From the NCBI GenBank assembly GCA_036250225.1, contig JAPZLL010000063.1, positions 1 through 64,000 of the forward strand: a stretch of DNA of 64,000 nt, written 5' to 3'. This stretch comes from Cercophora sp. LCS_1. Taxonomy: Eukaryota > Ascomycota > Sordariomycetes > Sordariales > Lasiosphaeriaceae. This document shows positions 1-11,910 of the stretch, in pieces. The position numbers were made by a program, and so were the translations under genes. The notes under the pieces were generated by a model. The model was given only the letters and a program-made list of their open reading frames with translations. It was not told the DNA's origin and did not search any database. Position 1 is the stretch's first letter, and each line of letters opens with the position of its first letter.

Positions 1-1107
1 GCAATGAATCCTACCCCCTGTTTTTGAATGTGGCCCAAGCTTCCCCCACCCATTTTCAATGAATCCTACTACAATTCATTGGAGAATAATGGTTAGGGTT
101 ATCGACCTAACAAATAAATAGTAAAACACATAGCAATATAACATACTTTGGCCCCCGGAGTCGCTAATAACGGCAGATGCGGTACCGGTAGGAATCTAGT
201 AGCACAAGTTCGGAACGTAGGATTGAGTACCAAGGTGGGTTGAGCGGCATTTTTTTCCTTGGTAGTAGTTGACAGTGACTCCAGCTACGAGGGTAGGCAT
301 AAGGAGAGCCACAAAGGATATGGGGGGGGGCGGGGTCATAGTGTCGATGTTGGTATTTTGATATTTCCTAGGTGGTATAATGCTAGATTGTGTACTAGAT
401 TGTGTGCTTGGTTGTGTGTGTGAATGTGTTCAAATAAGGCAAGGCTGCAGAGGGGGAAAGAGAGGGGGAAAGAAACGGAACTGTATAGAAATCAGGAGGC
501 GCAAGTTAAGTGGCAGCCCAGTCAGCTTCTCTGAGAGCCAGCCTTACAACTCTCGGATGAGCTGGAAGGATGAGGCCAATGTGGGATTGAGCTTGACAAG
601 GCGATGTAACCTGTTCCTCAGGGAGTTCCTTTCCACTGCTTGGATGAGGCCAGTCTTTGGTCCTTTAGGACTCTCGGTGGCCTTACGTGACAGTCTCATA
701 CTACGACAAGATGTGGGCGCAGGGCGAAAATAGTAGAACTAAACTTCCACACCTTGTCGACGCTTTAGCCCTTAGTATGGAGCATCCCTTCAATATGCGC
801 CAAGTACCCAACATGCCTCATCGAAAACCGGGCGACTAAGACAACGGTACCCGAGCTCCTTGGCAAAGTGCTGCAGTATTTTCATTTTTATTTTGCTGCG
901 ACTCACAGAGATCCCTCTTACCAACCTTGCGCTTTCTTATCGACTCTTCATGTGGCTGCCTATCACGGAGCGGGATTTTCGCAGTCGAAGAGACAGTCCA
1001 AAGCGGTCGCACAAGCCAGGTAGTAACTGAGAGATTCTGGTTTTGTGTGTCCTGCCAGTGGGGGAGTGCACGGCCACCTGGCGGCGTAGCACTGATCTGC
1101 GCCTATT

Positions 1108-1126
1108 AGCGGCCGCAAAGCGGCCG
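1108..1126. repeat. GC-rich hairpin, left copy (AGCGGCCGC-AAA-GCGGCCG)
   Basis: An inverted repeat with arms AGCGGCCGC and GCGGCCG around a 3-nt AAA loop. A closely similar hairpin lies about 650 bp downstream. CGG/CCG inverted repeats are also typical Zn2Cys6 binding sites, so a regulatory role is possible but unsupported. Confidence 0.5.
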
Positions 1127-1765
1127 AAAGGATTTACTATTCACTGTGCTCACTGAGTAGAACAGAATTAAGGAAGCTACTTAATAAACCCCTGGTCTGT
1201 AAGCCGACCCCTTTCCTCCCAGCTGACTGGCTGGCAACATGTTTCACTTGTTCGAAACCGGCCTTCCTAGGTCCTTACATTACTTAATGACAGAAGGACG
1301 CCCGGATCTCGGGTTTTACAGCCTAAAGTTACAGTTGTACTTTTCCCGTTTCTCCCCTCCTCCCTTTCATTCGGATTCTCAGCCCCATGCCTCTTTGTAC
1401 TTATTACCTCATATCGCAGCTTCCGCAATTGGAACGCCGCCCCCCGGTCGCGCCGCCCCGGGCACCTTGAGGATTTACATATCTCCTGCTAGTACAAAAT
1501 CGAAATCCAAGAACATGGAATAACTGATGTTCTAAGTGGGCTCTAGCTCTGGCTGCTAGGGTGTAACAAGGGCCTGCCTGCAGGAGCTTGGAACAATGTT
1601 CGAATTTCCAGATACCAAACTTTCAATGACCCCAGAGCGCTTGCTTCTAGGACAGAAAAGAGCTTGCCTGACCCTCCTTTATATCCACCTCTGGTCACAA
1701 CGGCTTTGAATAGCTTCAAATACCTTGGTACCGGAAGGATCCAGGCCGGGCGGCAACTGGCCCTC

Positions 1766-1786
1766 AGCGGCCGCGGTGCGGCCGCT
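1766..1786. repeat. GC-rich hairpin, right copy (AGCGGCCGC-GGT-GCGGCCGCT)
   Basis: A perfect inverted repeat of 9-nt arms around a GGT loop. It matches the hairpin at 1108-1126 in both arms and spacing. The two copies bracket about 640 bp without a gene, so they could be the ends of a small non-autonomous element or two copies of a dispersed hairpin. Confidence 0.5.
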
Positions 1787-2378
1787 CGTGCCCTGTGAAC
1801 TTACAGAGCTCCGCCTAACTTGATCCGCGACTTACCACGCCCGAGTCACCCATTGCCAAGCACTCAAAACCTGGGGACCATGAGCGACATGACTCATCCC
1901 CGGACATCTGGAAAAGATCGAGAAACCTTCCACAAGATCTCGACTGCCGAAAGTGGGAGTCAGGAAACACGGAGTGCATCGGCTTGGCATCGGCAGGTCT
2001 TAGCATCTTGGCGTTGGAACACAGTGGATTACATCATGGGGCGACATCGACGAGTCGCATCTCCGCCGTCGTTCTGAGACTCCACTGCAACAATTACCGC
2101 TACGTAATGCGACTGCACCGTGTGTGTCTTGGCTGCCCATCCAGGCTGGTCGAGGCGAAAGTTTTACGAAAAATTGCACATTGGACTGTCAACGCTCGGC
2201 ATTGTGGACCTCATGAAGTGATGCCATTTCGTGGCAGGGCAGCTTTTCCTCCTGTATTTAAGTGCGCCCACGGTTCGGGTTTCTTGTTGGGCCTGTTGAG
2301 TTGTGATGGCACTTTTGACCTTTCTCACAAGTTAGATACGCTTAGTTCCGGTTACCTCTTCGGAGGGTTGCGTCAACA

Positions 2379-5300
2379 ATGGCAGGGTCGAAGGAGCTTG
2401 AGTGTGAGGGCCACCTCTCCGGTCAGGCAAACGAGCCGATGTCACTCCCAGCGCACTGCTTGTCATCGCATCAGATTGTCCAAGAACTCCAGACGGACAC
2501 CACTGGGGGTCTGAAATCGACGGAAGCAGAGAATCGGCTTGTCAAATACGGCATGTAGGCGCCCGTATCTATGACGGTGGTCAGTGAGCTGACAAGTCCC
2601 AGGCCCAAACGATTTGGGGAAGGAAAAGGGAGTGCAACCTCTTGAGATTCTCATTGCCCAGGTCGCCAACGCTATGACGATGGTAAGCATCCTTAATTTC
2701 CACATCGTGTCCACCATTGACGTGAAAACAACAGATCCTCTTGATGGCGCTAGCAGCAAGTTTCGGCATCCAAGCTTGGATCGAGGGCGGTGTCCTGGCG
2801 GGCCTCATTCTGATTAACGTCGTCATCGGATTTATCCAAGATCTTCAAGCCGCTCGAACAATTGCCTCGCTCAAGTCTCTCAACTCTGCGACAGCCCGTG
2901 TTGTGCGAGACGGGAAGCCCGCATCAACCACAGAGGCGTCGAAATTGGTCCCAGGCGACATCATTGAGTTGAAAGTTGGCGACAGCGTCCCAGCCGATGC
3001 ACGCATTTTTGAGGCTGTTAACCTCGAAGCCGACGAGTCCCTGCTCACAGGCGAGAGTGTTCCTGTCCGTAAAGACCCCGATGAGCTTTACGCAGATGAA
3101 CGGACCGGCCCTGGCGACCGACTCAACATTGTCTTTTCGTCAAGCGTCATCACCAAGGGTCGTGGGCGCGCCATCGTCTTCGCGACGGGTATGTTCACCG
3201 AGATTGGTGCCATCGCGGCTGCACTGGGTGACCAGGGCACCAAGAAGAGGACCCTGAAGAGGGATGGAAATGGAAAGGCGTCTTTCTGTTCCTATGTCAG
3301 CTTCTTTGCTGGCAAGGTCTGGGACTGGGTGGGAGAGTTTCTGGGCGTCACTGTCGGGACACCACTTCAACGAAAATTGGCCCAGCTTTTCCACTACATC
3401 TTCATATTTGCTGTCGTCTGCGCCGTTGTTGTCCTCGCAGCTAACAAGGTAGGCAAAATCTCGAGTTTCAAGGATTGTTGGCTAGGTAGTTGACTGACCC
3501 TGGCAGTTCCGAACAAGAAACGATGTCATCATCTACGCCGTCGCAACCGCTGCCGGGACCCTTCCAGTCACCCTCATTCTCGTGCTCACCATCACCATGG
3601 CCGCCGGGACAAAGGTTATGGTTCAACGCAATGTCGTCGTTCGAAACATGAGGTCGCTGGAAGCCCTCGGCGGTGTCACCAGTGAGTTTCCCATGAGCAC
3701 GGCACAGTGAGAACATGGTGCTGATTCATCTCAGATATTTGCTCCGACAAGACGGGTACCCTCACTCAGGGCAAGATGGTCGCCAGGATGGCATGGATCC
3801 CGAATCTCGGCACGTATTCGGTTCAGACGACGAATGATCCTCACAATCCTGAAGCTGGTCGTGTCACATTCGCTGCGGCTGAACCCAGCCACATGAAGCG
3901 CTCTGCCGACGACCAAGGCTCGGCTGTTGATGGCCCGGCGACTGACTCAAGCCGTCCGTCCCTGCAGCATTACCTCGACGTCGCGTCCCTTGCCAATCTT
4001 GCAACACTTCACAGAGCCGAAGACGGCCAGTGGCAGGCAAACGGTGATCCTACGGAAATCGCCATCCAAGTCTTTGCGACCCGGTTCGGCCGATCTGAGC
4101 AGACATCCCGGGAATGGAATCAACTTGCCGAGTTTCCTTTTGACTCGTCCGTCAAGAAGATGTCGGTCCTGTGTCAAAGGCAAACGGCAGGTGGGAATTC
4201 TCAGATCCACGTCTTCACCAAGGGTGCGGTTGAGCGCGTCCTCTACAGCTGTACCGCCATCTCATCCGCTGGCAGTGAAGTCACCATTGTCATGAATGAG
4301 CAAGCCAGGACCGACATCTTCGCCAACATGGAAGCTATGGCTCGTCGAGGTCTCCGCGTGCTTGCCCTCGCCAGCAAAACCACCACCCGCCAGGTTTCAC
4401 CAGATGACGCCCGCCGAGGCCTTCTCAACCGTGACGACTTTGAACGCGATCTCATCTTCCGTGGGCTCATCGGCATCTACGACCCACCTCGCCCCGAGTC
4501 GCGCCCCAGCGTCTTTAAGTGCCATCAAGCCGGCATTGCTGTGCAAATGCTCACTGGCGACCATCCCGAAACAGCTAGGGCGATTGCAATTGAAGTCGGC
4601 ATTCTCCCAGCACGCATGGAACTGATCCGGTCTGACATCGCCAGTCGTCTTGTCATGGCGGCCCACGACTTTGATAGTCTCTCGGATGATGAACTCGACC
4701 GACTTCCTGAGCTTCCGCTTGTGGTCGCCCGCTGTGCGCCCTCGACCAAGGTGCGCATGATCGACGCCCTGCATCGACGAGGCCGCTATGTCGCCATGAC
4801 CGGCGACGGAGTCAACGATAGTCCCAGCTTGAAACGTGCCGACGTGGGGATTGCCATGGGTCTGGGCGGGAGCGACGTTGCCAAATCTGCATCTGACATT
4901 GTCCTCAGCGATGACAACTTCGCCAGCATTCTGAACGCCGTTGAGGAGGGACGTCGGATCTTCGACAATGTACAAAAGTTCATGCTTCACGTCTTGTCGG
5001 CCAACGTCGCGTTTGTGACGACTCTCCTGGTTGGACTGGCTTACAGGGACGGAGAGGGAACGTCCATCTTCCAGATCACTCCTGTAGAAATTCTGTTCAT
5101 GTTGCTTGTTGCGGGCGCTTTCACCGAGACTGGCCTCGGCTTCGAGTCGGCGTCGAAGCACATCCTGAACCGGCCACCCCAGAGTGTAAGTTGTTCCATT
5201 CCGTCACTCATTGGCCCTAGCTGACCTCGCGGCAGCTCAAATACGGCGTCTTTACACCCGAATTCCTCGCCGACCTGGCGGCTTACGGCATCATCATGGC

Positions 5301-5865
5301 CATCTGTCTGCTCTCATCCTTCATCATCGTCATCTTCGGCTTCTACGATGGCAACTTTGGCCAGGATTGCAATCTCCGCTACTCTAACTCCTGTGAGGGC
5401 GTCTTCAGGGCACGCTCAACATGCTACACGGCCATGATGTGGATCTTTGTCTTCTTTGCTTGGGAGTTGGTCGACAGTCGCCTGTCCTTCTTCCACGGCG
5501 CCTTCCACAACACCAAGTCGTGGGCGACACGTCTGTGGAAGAATCCATTCCTCTTCTGGTCCGTTATCGTCGGCTTCTTCAGCATCTTCCCAACGCTGTA
5601 CATCCCCGTGCTCAACCATCGAGTCTTTATGCATGCTGGCATCGACAAGGAGTGGGGCATTGTGTTTGCCGTGACCATCTTGTTTTTCGTCGGAGCTGAG
5701 CTGTACAAGTGGGCAAAGCGGGTGTACCTGAGAAAGAAGGGGCTGATGCAGAAAAAAGGGGCGGGGAGTGATGAGGAGGACTTGGAGAAGAGGGTGTTTG
5801 AAAGGTTTTACTCGTCGGATGAGAGCGACGTGTCTGATAAATATATGGGAATAGACGGACTGTGA
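2379..5865 (+). CDS. ENA: ENA-type (P-type IID) Na+/K+-exporting ATPase
   Basis: Plasma-membrane pump that expels Na+ or K+ at the cost of ATP, used in salt and alkaline stress. Exons 2379-2550, 2603-2682, 2735-3448, 3507-3681, 3735-5185 and 5236-5865 give an uninterrupted 1073-residue frame, the usual length. Visible motifs in order: N-terminal YGPND, actuator TGES (about residues 189-192), phosphorylation motif SDKTGTLTQGKM (Asp about 385), hinge MTGDGVNDSPSLKRADVGIAMG, then C-terminal membrane segments. The phrase ILVLTITMAAGTKVM before DKTGT and the NFGQDCN loop near the end match fungal ENA rather than SERCA or PMA pumps. Intron 1 (2551-2602) must use a GC donor (GCATGT): splicing there restores YGPND and avoids an in-frame TAG, and a CTGAC branch site lies near the acceptor. 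The other four introns are GT-AG. K+ versus Na+ preference cannot be told from sequence. Confidence 0.95.
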
Positions 5866-6437
5866 TAAACCAAAGAGAGTAGGCGGAGACTGGGACTCTT
5901 GCATGCCATCCCGAGTCCTGGAGTCAGGTCAATAGAATACATAAAACCTAGGTCAGAGATTTCTTGGTGATTAGGCGCTGGTAATGGTGATCTTTGTGTG
6001 GAGCTTGTTGTTCCGCCGTAGCTTATGTTTTGATATTTTTTCCTCGCCGAATTGGCGCCACGTGTTGTACTACCTTCATGCCAGGATTTCCAACATTGGT
6101 CGTCGGCCCTCGCTGCGTATGGATCTCGACGAAAATGATACGTGTTCAAAGACGCAATGCGCAATGTGCTGTGCTGGTCTTGCTGCCTGTCGCGCAAAGT
6201 CATGCCAATCTCCAGCCATGAAAATGGAGTCAAGTGCCAGAACACGGTTGCAGCCTCGGTCTGACAACCCCCTGCCAAGACTAAATCCGTCCTTTTGCCC
6301 CTGCAATGCAGCGACAGGCAACCCAGGGTCCCGGGACGTGTGGCTTCAGCCTCCTGCGACAAGATCCCACGACGGGTCCTGGTGCATAGCATCCCGACCT
6401 CTCTTCCCGAGCACGTCTTTGGATTTTTCCTCCGAAA
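5866..6437. other. Intergenic, ENA ATPase to Ras-like gene
   Basis: Holds the 3' end of the ATPase transcript and the upstream region of the Ras-like gene. Nothing coding is recognised. Confidence 0.5.
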
Positions 6438-7354
6438 ATGGGCTGCATCATCTCAATTCTGCGCATTTTCCAATCCGCCAACAAGCAGATGGATGGGCCG
6501 ACTCAATCGGCAGTCAAGCCAGCAACAGCGACGGCCAAAACTGCTGTTGCCATTCCTTAACCGAAACGATTCAAGCTGTGGGAATGGAAGCCAGGGGACC
6601 GATACGAGCAAGCTGAGGATACCCCCGATCCCATCTTTTATGGGCGCGTCATGGCCATGGTCTTGGGCGCAGATGGAATTGGCAAACGAGCCCTTCAGCT
6701 GAAGGTAAGCACCCCTGGCTACACTCCATTTTCCACCCAAATACTGAAACACGCATTCAGTTCTTGTACAATGACATGGGCGGTGGAAAACTTTACTACG
6801 ACACGCACACTGACCCAACGGGGCTTGACGAGAGCGAGCCCTACCACTGCGGGGAGTATTTGGTCCCGTTGCACTTTGTTCAAGACATGGAGCTGCGGTA
6901 TGGTGAGGTTGATCACTTCGCCTTCTTCGCTGTCATTGTCGCCTACGACGTCAACTCGCGGTCTTCATGGCTCGAGGCGACTCGCCTCCACTCGGCAATC
7001 CGCCAAGAATTCGCGAAGACGCACCGAACAGTCCCGTTCGACACTGTCATACTGGGACTGAGGGCGGATATGTCGGCTGGGAGCGAACGTGTGTCCTCAG
7101 ACGAGGTGGAGGCATTTTCAAGACAATACGGATGCACGGCTTTCCAGTGCTCTGCCAAGACAGGTGACGGAGTCGAGGCGCCATTTGACTTTGTGGTTCA
7201 GCGGGCGTACGAGGCGGCCGCAAGCTTTGGGACCCCGCAAGAGTGGAAGGCAGCACACCAACAGTCGTTCCAAGCGAACTCCGAGGCAATCCGTGGTGTC
7301 ATGCGAGCCCTGAAGGTCCAGCGTGCTGGTTTCAGCACCTCCAGGCTCAGTTAA
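6438..7354 (+). CDS. Divergent Ras-superfamily protein with N-terminal MGC acylation signal
   Basis: A small-GTPase-fold protein whose nucleotide-binding motifs are altered. My model is exons 6438-6512, 6576-6704 and 6761-7354 (265 residues). The P-loop reads GADGIGKRA, with Arg in place of the Ser/Thr that binds Mg2+. The switch II DTAG motif is not seen, the NKxD position reads LRAD, and the G5 motif CSAKTGDGV is kept. The start MGCIIS offers Gly2 for myristoylation and Cys3 for palmitoylation, so membrane attachment would be N-terminal instead of by a C-terminal CaaX box, which is absent. The first intron (6513-6575, GTCAAG donor, TTAAC branch) is inferred because the frame carries a TAA at 6558-6560; the second (6705-6760) is clear. 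If the first intron is wrong the gene is broken at that stop. It is probably a GTP-independent pseudo-GTPase or a fast-diverging paralog. Confidence 0.65.
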
Positions 7355-9279
7355 TCCCCTGCACCTGGCTATCCTCGACAGCTCACAGCCAAGCGACGCT
7401 TCGTGCCAGGGAGCCTGTTAGCAGCGGCAAACGCGGGATTCGGAGACAGCTTTCGTTTTCAAGGAGATAGCGGTAGAGTCCCACCAAACTGCACGATGCT
7501 ATTCTCCTCACCGCGCCTAATCGCTGTGCCAAACTAGTCATTGGCTTTTGGAGGAACAAAATGGGCGATGACGCCATTCCATGGCACCCCTCGTCTCGGC
7601 GACAATGACTTGCGCAAAAGTCAGCGGGGTTCAAAACAGCCTGGTTTCCTGCGACGAATCTGGGCACACGAAATTTCCTTTTTCGTCCGTCATCCTGAGC
7701 TGGGGTGGGCTGTGGCTGATTTGCCCTGAGCTCCCCCTGATTCTTCCCTGAGCTAGGGTGATCCCATTCACCTCTGCAGCACAGCCTCAGAGGCCCCTTT
7801 TCAGTCACCCCGGCTAAAGTTTCCTCTCAATGAAAGCAGACGACGCGTAATCTGTAAGGGTAGCTCCCAGGCAACAATTTCGCTTACGACCTACACGCGT
7901 ACTGGGTGTGCGTATGACTCGGCCTGGCCATTGTCAAAGCTGAGCTCCCATTCCTACCAAAAACTCAAAATAAACCAGGCTGAGAACCAATAGCATCACT
8001 ATGCCACAGAAGGATGCGGTACGGATGGAGTTGCTGACGACAACAGCAACGTCACATGTCTGTGCTCTTATCTGGTTGACAGGTCATTCTCTACAATACT
8101 ATTAGGGATATATATAGGCTGTCTTTTAAATTTTGGTTTCTGCTAGGAAGATATTGGAGAATTTAGTAATGTGAGCAATTAAATTTGTGGTAATATTTTC
8201 AGCTTTATAGGATAGAATTCCCAACCTCGTCGATATTCAGGTATGGATTTCTCCCACTTATTCTGCTGGCAGAAATTTTTGCAGCGTCTAACCCTCGTTC
8301 TTCCGTATTCTGCACCGTTTCAACCGGCAGAATATAAGGCCCAGTTTTCGGCCACGAGCCCATTTTTTGTCCTCGTTACCGTGCGCTATGTACCATTTCT
8401 GCCAGCAGAAATTTTACCGGCCTGCTACCTCAGGCTTTCACAACTTCTCCAATTTGCGCCCGACCAATACAGTGGGGACCGAAATGAGTGTCCACGATTT
8501 CGATGTTTAAACTTTCTCTGCACGGGCCACATGGATCCCTGACGCCGGATGACACAGTGCGCTGTTGCGGGCTCCGTACCAAGTACAAGTGGAACCCAAA
8601 ACTGGGCTGCGGCTCGCGGCTCCCGAATTCGCGGCAGCCCGGATAGCCAGGGATAGTGCAGTAGCCTTTCGGCAATCGACGGTCACGCGGCTCGGCACTG
8701 TAAACAGATCAGTGGATGACACGATGATGACACCCAATAGCTGTATAACAGCACCCGTCACGTGGTGACAGAATCCTTGAAGAGCTCTGTTACAAACTTA
8801 TCAACGGAACTCGTATGTTAAAAAAGCCTTCTAGCTATAATACAATATTCCAGTCCTTCCCATACGGTCGGTGGTCCTGCAGGTAAGCCGAGGTTGACCT
8901 GGTCTTTATAATGAACAATGCTGCACATATAATCCTGTATATATATACTAACCAGCGTGTCGAGATAGCTGGTGGTGGTTTAGTTTTCTTTCTCTCAACG
9001 AAATCGCGACTGGATACCTATGTTCTCAAATAACGGCAATGGCGCGAGCAGAAGTTTGGGAGGAGGAAGTGCGAGGATGCAACAAACAACGTCGGTTGCC
9101 TGCCTTTTCTGTTCCACAGGCAGGTGCGACTTGATCTTGCTCGTTGGCCGTGATTGGGCAGCAAAACTGACCCAACTTTCCCTCCCCCTCTCAACGCCAC
9201 TTTCCATCTTCCTCATTTCTGACTACCACCCTCACCCCATGTCAAGAGCGCGGTTCCCGTGTCAACATTTGGTGCTATA
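7355..9279. other. Intergenic, 1.9 kb, no gene recognised
   Basis: No open frame with family resemblance. It contains a short repeated motif at 8260-8415 (listed separately) and a TA-rich stretch at about 8080-8220. Confidence 0.5.
8260..8415. repeat. Three copies of a short near-palindromic motif (TTCTGC-NN-GCAGAA type)
   Basis: Copies read TTCTGCTGGCAGAAATTTT (about 8262), TTTCAACCGGCAGAATATA (about 8325, weaker) and TTTCTGCCAGCAGAAATTTT (about 8396). Each is close to its own reverse complement at the core. Spacing is about 65-70 bp. Meaning unknown; a cluster of transcription-factor sites or a degenerate fold-back element would both fit. Confidence 0.35.
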
Positions 9280-11910
9280 ATGAGTGCGCAGCTCTGCAGG
9301 TCGTGCAACAAAGCGCCATCGCTCAATCCCAGCCTTTGCAACTCCTGCCAACCGTGGAACAACCTCACACACTTCCCCCTCTGCGATCGCGGCGATTCGT
9401 TGGCTTTTAGGCACTTTTATTACACTGGCGAGGTGCAGCAACCTGGGAGGGCGCCAGCGACAGCCCCCATCGACGATCTCGAAGGTCTTGCCTACCAAAG
9501 TGTTGACGCGTACCAATCTCGCCCCCGGTGCATTCTCTGCCGAGTTCTTGGCCATCTCTTCGGAGAATACGAGAAGGAATCCGCTGCGTCCAACCTTCAA
9601 TTCGGTTTCTGGAAGCCAGCAACGCTCCGTTATGCCGACTCAGGATCGAAACACCATGGGCAGCCAGACGAGAACGATCTTTACTCCACGACTGAGATCT
9701 GCATTCTTCCTGTCGCCATACGGACGAGAAACAACGGAGAATATGCGTACAAGACTATAGTTCTCAAACTTGCCCTTGGCTTTGCAGACTCCCAGTTCGG
9801 TCTTCAGGTTGTCAAACCCTGGACACCTCGCCCAACGCTGCCCTTTGCAAAAATCACCCGCTGGCTTGCAAACTGCACAGCCAACCACGGAGACCGATGC
9901 AACGATTATGCTGCCAGCATGGCCCACCCTCCCGGCCTCTGGCTCATCGATACACTCACTAGATGCATCGTCATGCCCACGAACCCAGTCCCCTACATCG
10001 CCCTCCCCTACTGCTGGGCCTCCCCTGGCACCACACCGCAATCTCAAAGCCTGCAGCTGCTCCTATCTAACGTCTCACAACTGTCCCAGCCCCAGTCCCT
10101 GACCCCAAACGTCCTGCCTCTAGTCCTCGCCGATGCCATCCAGCTCTGCCAAGACCTTTCACACAGGTACCTGTGGATTGATGCCCTCTGCATCATCCAA
10201 GACGACCCAGCCTCCAAGGGATCCCAAATAGCAGCCATGGACCGCATATATCACATGGCCCTACTGACCATCGTCGCGTTGAGCTCTACGCCCCCTGGCC
10301 TCCCAGGGTCTTCTTCAGCCTTCCCACCCCCAAACCCCAGCTCACTCTGTCAGAAACACTGCACTTCTTATTCAAGTAGAAAACCGTGATTGTATTCTGT
10401 GCTCTGTCCCCAGCTTTCTGGCCATGGCCAGAAAGCCTTCTTCTTATAGATCCGTCAGTTGGATCGAGGCCTCCAGTAGGCCTCGCAAGCTGGTGGCACT
10501 AGCTGACGAATCCATCGTCTGGAGCCTTCTAGACCCTTCTTTCTGACACACTCATCCCCCTTCTCCCCTTGGCCGGGCTTTCTCGACGCCATCCTCGCCT
10601 CCGCCAGCACCCCCGAAGCCTCCTGGGCTGTCGCCAGCTCCCGCTGGGACACACGTGGCTGGACGTTCCAAGAGCGTAAGCTCTCTCGTCGTATGCTTCT
10701 TGTCGATGCGACAGAGTCCTACCTGTGCTGCGCACGTGGGACCTTCTGGGAGAGCGATTCTCGCGTCGAACTCGATATCGAGACTGCAGGACGGTCCACG
10801 GAAGATGGCGAGGATAAGATGGATACGATCGAGGAAGGGCTTTACAACCTGGGTGAAGAGGGAGGGGAGGAGACGTTTGGGGCGTATGCGTGGTTGGTGG
10901 AGGGGTATAGTGTGAGGCAGTTATCGTTTAGGAGTGATGTGGTGAATGCGTTTATGGGGGTGGGGAATATCCTTGCGGCGCGCATGGGGAGTGGAATGTT
11001 GTGGGGGGTGTTGGAGCGTTGGTTGATGATGGGTCTGTTGTGGCGAGGGAGGTGTGCTAAGGGGCGGGATGGCGATGGGGTGGTGCCGAGCCGGAGTTGG
11101 GCCGCGTGGGAGGGAAAAGTGGACTACGGTCTGGTAAGGAGAAGGTTGAGAGGGAGAGGAGGGTGGTGATGGATTCGTTCATAGCCCGCGAGTCGGAGGT
11201 GGGGAGCTTGGTGAAGTTTTGGTATGCAGGCAAGAGGCAAGATGGATCTGTGGTGGTGGGACGAGTAGAGGAGGGGCGGGTGTGGTTTTCACCATGGCAG
11301 GATTTCTGGGATGATGTGGAGTTCGAGGAACATTTCGCGAAAACGTGGAATAGACATTGGGAGAACCCAGGCGATGTGCACGGCACCATGGTGAACGACA
11401 CGTGGGATCGGTGCTATCATAATCCTCGAGATTGTCTGCAGCGCGTGGATATCTCGGACGAGGCAAGGGCAAAGGCTCAGACCGTCCCAGGAGTGCTGGT
11501 GTTCACTACCACTATCACCATGCTGACTCTTCGTCACACGACTCGGAAGCAGGGTAATGAGTTGCCAAAGGATGTGGTTTGTTTCGACATGGTGCATTTT
11601 GGCAGGAGCTTCTTAGGTGGTGAGCTATTTGTGGGCCAGACGATGCCCATCGATCGAGAATGGGTGGCTAAGACGCTGGATTTGAGCCACAAGTATCGGC
11701 TGATGGTGCTGGGTGCTGGAGTGGCGAACGAAGTGAGGGAGAGGACCTACGGGAGTTGGAAGGGTTGCGGGGGTGGACAGTTCCCTGGTTCTTTATGTCA
11801 TGATAACGGAGGAGAAAGGAGGCGTGTTGTACCGTCTAGCCATTGGCGTAGTCAATCTGCTCGCCTGGACGCAGGTCAAGCCGGTGTGGGAAAGTGTGGT
11901 GCTGGGTTGA
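9280..11910 (+). pseudogene. Heterokaryon-incompatibility (HET) domain gene, broken
   Basis: Remnant of a HET-domain protein, the family behind fungal nonself recognition and incompatibility cell death. ATG at 9280; the N-terminus is Cys-rich (CRSCNKAP, CNSCQPW). HET motifs are easy to read: YIALPYCW, LPLVLADAIQLCQDL, YLWIDALCIIQDD, then RGWTFQERKLSRRMLL and a C-terminal part with AWEGKVDYG, VLYRLAIG and KPVWESVVLG. These pieces are not in one frame. Continuity is lost between about 10325 and 10570, where there are stops and two hairpins, again near 11130-11180, and again near 11760, where one extra base would account for the shift. No plausible introns repair these breaks. I call it a recently decayed gene. 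A sequencing error could explain one single-base shift but hardly all of them. The stop that fits the C-terminal frame is 11908-11910. Confidence 0.75.
10413..10485. repeat. 24-bp perfect palindrome and a second hairpin inside the broken HET gene
   Basis: 10413-10436 is a perfect 24-bp palindrome (half-site GCTTTCTGGCCA). At 10465-10485 lies CGAGGCCT-CCAGT-AGGCCTCG. Both fall in the stretch where the HET reading frame is lost, so they may be inserted sequence. Confidence 0.6.

Larger units (their letters stand above)
1..2378. other. Gene-poor left flank and upstream region of the ENA ATPase
   Basis: I see no credible coding region here. Open frames are short, lack family resemblance and include low-complexity TG-rich sequence around 380-425. 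The clearest structures are two GC-rich hairpins at 1108-1126 and 1766-1786. The last few hundred bases are presumably the ENA ATPase promoter and 5' UTR, but I could not place a start site. Confidence 0.5.

Noticed and set aside
380..733. Cys/Val-rich frame starting MLDCVLDCVLGC
   Set aside because: Caused by a TG-rich low-complexity stretch; no family resemblance.
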